Below are positions 60,032 through 64,000 of a stretch of 64,000 nt of DNA, one piece after another. The notes under the pieces were generated by a model. The model searched no databases and was not told the DNA's origin. It saw only the letters and a program-made list of their open reading frames with translations. Position numbers and translations under genes: made by a program. Position 1 is the first letter of the stretch. Each line of letters opens with the position of its first letter. The DNA is from Pseudomonas karstica (lineage in GTDB: Bacteria; Pseudomonadota; Gammaproteobacteria; Pseudomonadales; Pseudomonadaceae): the NCBI RefSeq assembly GCF_009707515.1, contig NZ_WLYI01000003.1, forward strand, positions 186,001-250,000, given 5' to 3'.

Positions 60032-61108
60032 TCAGTCTGCGCTCAGCACACCACGCCGCACCTGATCGCGCTCGATGGACTCGAACAGTGCCTTGAAGTT
60101 GCCCTCCCCGAAACCGTCATCGCCTTTGCGCTGGATGAATTCGAAGAACACCGGCCCCATCAGGGTTTCCGAGAATATCTGCAGCAGCAGACGCTTGTCG
60201 CCGGCTTCGGACGAACCATCCAGCAGGATACCGCGCGATTGCAATTGGTCCACCGGCTCGCCGTGGTTCGGCAGGCGACCTTCGAGCATTTCGTAATAAG
60301 TATCCGGCGGCGCGGTCATGAAGCGCATGCCGATTTTCTTCAGTTGGTCCCAGGTCTTGATCAGGTCGTCGGTGAGGAAAGCCACGTGCTGAATGCCTTC
60401 GCCGTTGAACTGCATCAGGAACTCTTCGATCTGCCCGGCGCCCTTGGACGACTCCTCGTTCAGCGGGATACGGATCATGCCATCCGGGGCGGTCATGGCC
60501 TTGGAGGTCAGGCCGGTGTATTCGCCCTTGATGTCGAAGTAGCGGATTTCACGGAAGTTGAACAGCTTCTCGTAGAAACCGGCCCAGTAGGCCATGCGCC
60601 CGCGATAGACGTTGTGGGTCAGGTGGTCGATGATCTTCAAGCCCGCGCCCACCGGGTTGCGGTCAACGCCTTCCAGATAGACAAAGTCGATGTCATAAAT
60701 CGAACTGCCTTCGCCAAAACGGTCGATCAGGTACAACGGTGCACCGCCAATGCCCTTGATGGCCGGCAGGTTCAGTTCCATCGGGCCGGTTTCGATATGG
60801 ATCGGCTGGGCCCCCAGTTCCAGGGCCCGCTTATAGGCCTGCTGGGCGTTTTTAACACGGAACGCCATGCCGCATACCGAGGGGCCGTGTTCGGCCGCAA
60901 AGTATGAAGCAACACTGTTGGGCTCGTTGTTGAGGATCAGGTTGATTGCGCCCTGACGGTACAGGTGAACGTTTTTGGAGCGGTGGGTCGCAACTTTGGT
61001 AAAGCCCATGATCTCGAAGATCGGCTCAAGGGTGCCCGGGGTCGGCGAGGCGAATTCGATGAATTCAAAGCCCATCAGGCCCATTGGGTTTTCGTATAAA
61101 TCTGCCAT
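60032..61108 (-). CDS. hppD: 4-hydroxyphenylpyruvate dioxygenase
   Basis: This 358-residue non-heme iron dioxygenase converts 4-hydroxyphenylpyruvate to homogentisate in tyrosine catabolism. The length equals the P. fluorescens enzyme. The three iron ligands are in HLTHNVYRG (His), [11 protein letters not shown] (His) and [18 protein letters not shown] (Glu, in FEF). The C-terminal helix that gates the active site is present ([12 protein letters not shown]). The ATG at 61108 follows GAGG by nine bases; a slightly longer frame to 61126 lacks a better site. It stands alone, as is common in Pseudomonas, with the other homogentisate genes elsewhere. Confidence 0.96.
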   Translation of the reverse strand: MADLYENPMGLMGFEFIEFASPTPGTLEPIFEIMGFTKVATHRSKNVHLYRQGAINLILNNEPNSVASYFAAEHGPSVCGMAFRVKNAQQAYKRALELGAQPIHIETGPMELNLPAIKGIGGAPLYLIDRFGEGSSIYDIDFVYLEGVDRNPVGAGLKIIDHLTHNVYRGRMAYWAGFYEKLFNFREIRYFDIKGEYTGLTSKAMTAPDGMIRIPLNEESSKGAGQIEEFLMQFNGEGIQHVAFLTDDLIKTWDQLKKIGMRFMTAPPDTYYEMLEGRLPNHGEPVDQLQSRGILLDGSSEAGDKRLLLQIFSETLMGPVFFEFIQRKGDDGFGEGNFKALFESIERDQVRRGVLSAD

Positions 61109-61444
61109 GGTTTGGCGCCTCATCATCTTTTTGTCGTTAACGGATCGTTAATTGCCAGCAAGGATGAGGTGGGAAGGTGGCGCACAGGAAATACCCCGCA
61201 CGCTGCGAGCGAGGAAGTCACCGTAGATGAGTTGGAACCCGAGTAGCTTCATGGTTGAATCATTCTCTTACGGGCGTCTCTGGCGGACGAGGCCTGCACT
61301 ATGGCAAGCGTTTATTCTTGTATGCGTAAATTGATTCTACACAGCGTAACCACATTTGTCCGTACTCTCTATCAAAGCTCCATTGTCCCAACCTGTGCAA
61401 GGGGTTCATTGAGCAACGCCCCCCGAGCAACATCAGGACAGCCA
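61109..61444. other. Gene-free promoter interval upstream of hppD
   Basis: This 336-base interval holds no supportable gene. It contains the leader and promoter of hppD and the 3' flank of the fimbrial gene. The only structure I note is a direct repeat TCGTTAA (61134-61140 and 61145-61151), 11 bases apart, just upstream of the hppD start. The stretch 61300-61380 is relatively AT-rich. Confidence 0.6.
61134..61151. promoter_or_regulatory. TCGTTAA direct repeat in the hppD leader
   Basis: Two TCGTTAA copies are spaced one helical turn apart (11 bases), 26-43 bases before the hppD ATG. This spacing suits a dimeric regulator binding on one face of the DNA. A role in control of hppD is inferred only from position. 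Confidence 0.3.
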
Positions 61445-62494
61445 TCATCGGTAACTCATCGTAAAGGTGGCGACGCCATTGGCCGTTCCTGGCGTGATAC
61501 TGACGCCGGTCTGAATATAACGGGCAGTCAAGGGGATACGTAATACCCCATTGCCCATATTACCCGCCAACCATTGGTTGGGATTGCCCACTGCGGACGA
61601 GTCGGCCCCATAACTGACCAGACGACCCCCACTTGATAACTGCAGGCCAACCCCTCCTACCGTGGACGCCGGGGTCAATGACAATACATTGCTGCGGTTG
61701 TTTGGCTGGGTCTGGTCGGTCAATGTGATCAATACATCGCTGGTGGCTCCTCCGGTCGCACCTGCGCAGTTGATGATAAGGTCATTACTGGCTGCCCCGG
61801 CAACACTTCCTATGCCATTAAAGAGATTGATGGCTACACGCCCCAACGGCAGTGCCAGCGCGGTGGTGCTGACACTACAAGTCGGCTTTCGGGGTGGATT
61901 GATTACGGTATTGGAGAAGTTGACCGCGTGATAGCCGGCGCCACCGATATTGGCGTTGGTGATAATCAATCTGGCGATGTTTCGAGCACTTATGGTGCCT
62001 CCTGACACTGGGCCGGTTGCCACCAAAAATACTGTTCCCATCAACCCCCATGATCCGGGCTTGTTATTCTTCTCGGTCAGTAGCGTAGCGCCATTGTGAT
62101 TGATCGCCCTCAACGGCTGGTTCGGATCACGTGCCATCATGGCAAACCCGACCCCTGGAACATTGGTGGCATAAACCGGCAAACTCAGGCCGGAGGCGCT
62201 GAATGTCATTCCAGTAAATGAACTATTGACGATGCTCAGGACCGAAGACGAGGTTTTGTAAAACGGCCAGTCATTGTAGGTGCAGCGCATGGCGACGCCG
62301 CTGTTGAACGCGTAACCGCTCGTCGAACCTATCGGCTGTCCGATCGGCGTGTTGGGTCCAACATTGATCGTCGGAATGTAGAGGTTCAATGTAGATTCGG
62401 GAGTGCAATACGAGACTCCCCCTCTATTAGCCATGGTATCCAGGCTAACGACCAGCCCCATCAACAACAGGCCAATGCACGAAAATCTAACCAT
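61445..62494 (-). CDS. Fimbrial protein, likely tip adhesin of a chaperone-usher operon
   Basis: This 349-residue exported protein has a signal peptide MVRFSCIGLLLMGLVVSLDTMA. The C-terminal half (about 210-349) is pilin-like, with a Cys pair (PTCSVST...INCAGA) and a C-terminal beta-strand ending GVATFTMSYR, the donor-strand acceptor pattern. The N-terminal half (about 25-200) is probably the receptor-binding domain. Size and two-domain layout suggest a tip adhesin rather than the major subunit. GAGG lies nine bases before the ATG at 62494; an ATG at 62563 overlapping the usher stop is possible but would put a polar leader before the signal peptide. Confidence 0.8.
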   Translation of the reverse strand: MVRFSCIGLLLMGLVVSLDTMANRGGVSYCTPESTLNLYIPTINVGPNTPIGQPIGSTSGYAFNSGVAMRCTYNDWPFYKTSSSVLSIVNSSFTGMTFSASGLSLPVYATNVPGVGFAMMARDPNQPLRAINHNGATLLTEKNNKPGSWGLMGTVFLVATGPVSGGTISARNIARLIITNANIGGAGYHAVNFSNTVINPPRKPTCSVSTTALALPLGRVAINLFNGIGSVAGAASNDLIINCAGATGGATSDVLITLTDQTQPNNRSNVLSLTPASTVGGVGLQLSSGGRLVSYGADSSAVGNPNQWLAGNMGNGVLRIPLTARYIQTGVSITPGTANGVATFTMSYR

Positions 62495-62559
62495 AAAAGG
62501 GCGCCTCTGCTTATCTCTGTAAGGCTCATCGGCCCATGTCATGAACAATCTGGATTCCC

Positions 62560-64000
62560 TCATGGCTGACCCGCCACGTGACGCACCAGGACACTCACGC
62601 AATCACCTTGCACGTAATCGGTAGCACTCTGGCGCTGACCAACGATTCGGGTCGGCAATCGGTAGTGGATCTCGCAGCGTTCATCGGATTTTTCGCCCCA
62701 CTTGACGATCAGCGTGCCTTCGTCGGCGATACCGCGAACCACCGCCTTGCTGGCCTGGCCGACAACACCGACTTCCCTTCCTTGTTCATCGAATACTTGG
62801 GCAGCAAACGGCAACGGACCACCCTTCTCCCGTAAAGCCTTGACCACCGCAGAGCGGCCACTGACCGTTTCGAACTTGACCAAGGTCACTGCACCCAAGG
62901 TCGGGACGACCGTCCGTTCGGACTCCTGAAGTTCAACATCCAGTGACATACCTTCAGGATCAACTCCCACGACATTGTTCTGGAACGCCCTGAGGGAAGG
63001 CACAACGGCATAGCCGCGACTGTCGATACGGGTGCTGCTGGCGCTGAGCATGGCGCCCTCGGCGTCTGGCACATGAACCAAAGCTGCGGCTTCACCCAGA
63101 CTTTGCGAGAGGGTCACCCCACCTGCATGGGCGACGACCGCGCCATCGGCACTAAAAGAAAGCTGTGAGCTGTCACGCGTCTGGCCGTAACCGGCACGCA
63201 CGTTGGTAGCATTGGCGCGATAACCCGCATAAACATTGATGTCGCTGGAGCGCTCGCTGTCGCTGGTCGTACGGTTGACGGAAACCCCGTAGTTACCCTC
63301 GGCATGCTCACCTGCCAAGCCATTGATTCCAACCTGTTGCTGGCTACCCCGGTTGTCGCCGGTGCCACGGGAAATCGAGGCATTGAGACTGGGCGAGTTC
63401 CGCTCACTTCCCAAGGGCATGGACAGCGTCAGCATAACGCGGTTGTCGATGTTTCCCTGATTGCCGAAACGCCCAAAAAACACTTCATCGCTGAGTTCGT
63501 GATCGGTCAGTTGTCGCGTGTCTTGAATCCTTGAACGTTGCGCCGAAAGGTTCCAATTGACCTTGTTCCAGGTCGATCCATAACCGACGGTGAAAGACGT
63601 TTGGCGCCCTTGCTGTTTGCCCCAAAAATCGACAGAGCTGCCATACAGGCTCAGCGTACCGTCACCCAGCTTTTGGTTGAGGGTCAGGTCGAGTCGGCTT
63701 TTCTGCCGGGCATAGCCGTCTATGTCACTGCCATGGCGCCCTAGCGCGCGCACATTAATCGCATCAGGAAGGCTGAGGTAACCTTTCGAGGAAAAGCGAT
63801 ACGCACCCAACGCAAAGTGAGTGCCGGAGCTCGGCAGGTTCTTGTTGTAGCCCAGCCCAAAACTCTGACCGGACATAACGCCTTGATTCTGAACATGAGT
63901 ACGCGAACCGCTACCGTCCAGAGAGAATGCACCGACAGACGTACTCATGGCGACGCCCATCTTGCCCTGACCGTAACCATCAGAAAATGTACTGCCACCG
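62560..64000 (-). CDS. Fimbrial outer-membrane usher (5' end outside window)
   Basis: The reading frame is open to the window edge, so this is the C-terminal part of an usher (FimD/PapC type) of at least 480 residues here. It shows the alternating strands of the 24-strand beta barrel (SLYGSSVDFWGKQQGRQTSF...), the barrel end region with YAVVPSLRAFQNNVVGVDPEGM (split here), and the C-terminal plug/CTD with GGPLPFAAQVFDEQGREVG and a cysteine pair. It secretes and assembles pilus subunits delivered by a chaperone. Its stop precedes the adhesin gene directly. The chaperone and major pilin genes must lie beyond the window. Confidence 0.88.
   Translation of the reverse strand, partial: GGSTFSDGYGQGKMGVAMSTSVGAFSLDGSGSRTHVQNQGVMSGQSFGLGYNKNLPSSGTHFALGAYRFSSKGYLSLPDAINVRALGRHGSDIDGYARQKSRLDLTLNQKLGDGTLSLYGSSVDFWGKQQGRQTSFTVGYGSTWNKVNWNLSAQRSRIQDTRQLTDHELSDEVFFGRFGNQGNIDNRVMLTLSMPLGSERNSPSLNASISRGTGDNRGSQQQVGINGLAGEHAEGNYGVSVNRTTSDSERSSDINVYAGYRANATNVRAGYGQTRDSSQLSFSADGAVVAHAGGVTLSQSLGEAAALVHVPDAEGAMLSASSTRIDSRGYAVVPSLRAFQNNVVGVDPEGMSLDVELQESERTVVPTLGAVTLVKFETVSGRSAVVKALREKGGPLPFAAQVFDEQGREVGVVGQASKAVVRGIADEGTLIVKWGEKSDERCEIHYRLPTRIVGQRQSATDYVQGDCVSVLVRHVAGQP

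Noticed and set aside
1..64000. CRISPR arrays, tRNA or rRNA genes, insertion sequences, phage genes
   Set aside because: No regularly spaced repeats, cloverleaf-like sequences, transposase motifs or phage structural genes were seen by eye. A tRNAscan or IS search could still find short items.

Overview
The window looks like chromosome of a fluorescent pseudomonad, most likely the Pseudomonas fluorescens group. The GC content is high and the gene content is typical of that group: PvdQ-type pyoverdine acylase, a 358-residue 4-hydroxyphenylpyruvate dioxygenase, ecotin, DUF1652, a ParD-like/Map pair, and a five-gene acyl-CoA oxidation operon resembling the P. putida fadDx/fadB2x/fadAx/fadB1x locus. 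Short Pseudomonas-type intergenic repeats are also present. I saw no rRNA, tRNA, CRISPR array, transposase or phage gene.

Layout. 1-12.7 kb is housekeeping and small metabolic genes: the 3' end of a fructokinase, aqpZ, ecotin, a ParD-like antitoxin coupled to map, a TSUP exporter, nudC, a dienoyl-CoA isomerase, an MFS pump, a secreted hydrolase, azoR with a divergent LysR regulator, and uppP. 12.9-18.8 kb holds a chemoreceptor, a nicotinamide riboside salvage pair (pnuC plus NR kinase), pvdQ and a Fur-like winged-helix protein. 19.1-24.6 kb is an oxidoreductase/ABC importer operon of nitrate/sulfonate/taurine type, then an AhpD-like protein with a divergent AraC regulator. 24.6-30.2 kb is the beta-oxidation operon. 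30.4-41.5 kb is dominated by signalling: a KaiC-like ATPase coupled to a histidine kinase, facing a row of a receiver, a receiver-kinase, CheB, CheR and a 1166-residue three-receiver hybrid kinase.

41.7-46 kb carries a 1205-residue protein with a C-terminal Cys/His/Asp arrangement like C58 (YopT/AvrPphB) proteases, followed by a lone receiver protein. 46-55 kb is mixed: a DUF3313 lipoprotein, a racemase, a GNAT protein, a glycerate kinase/CdaR/MFS/aldo-keto reductase locus, an Lrp regulator and a RarD-type exporter. 55.4-59.7 kb is a single gene encoding a fatty acyl-AMP ligase, acyl carrier protein, thioesterase and cytochrome P450 in one chain. The window ends with hppD and the distal part of a chaperone-usher fimbrial operon.

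The two most unusual loci are the FAAL-ACP-TE-P450 megaenzyme, which could load, oxidise and release a fatty acid on one polypeptide, and the putative C58-like toxin/effector. The KaiC/CheB/CheR/hybrid-kinase island is the most complex regulatory system. Gene starts were chosen from ribosome-binding sites, overlaps and family lengths, and some differ from the longest open frame.
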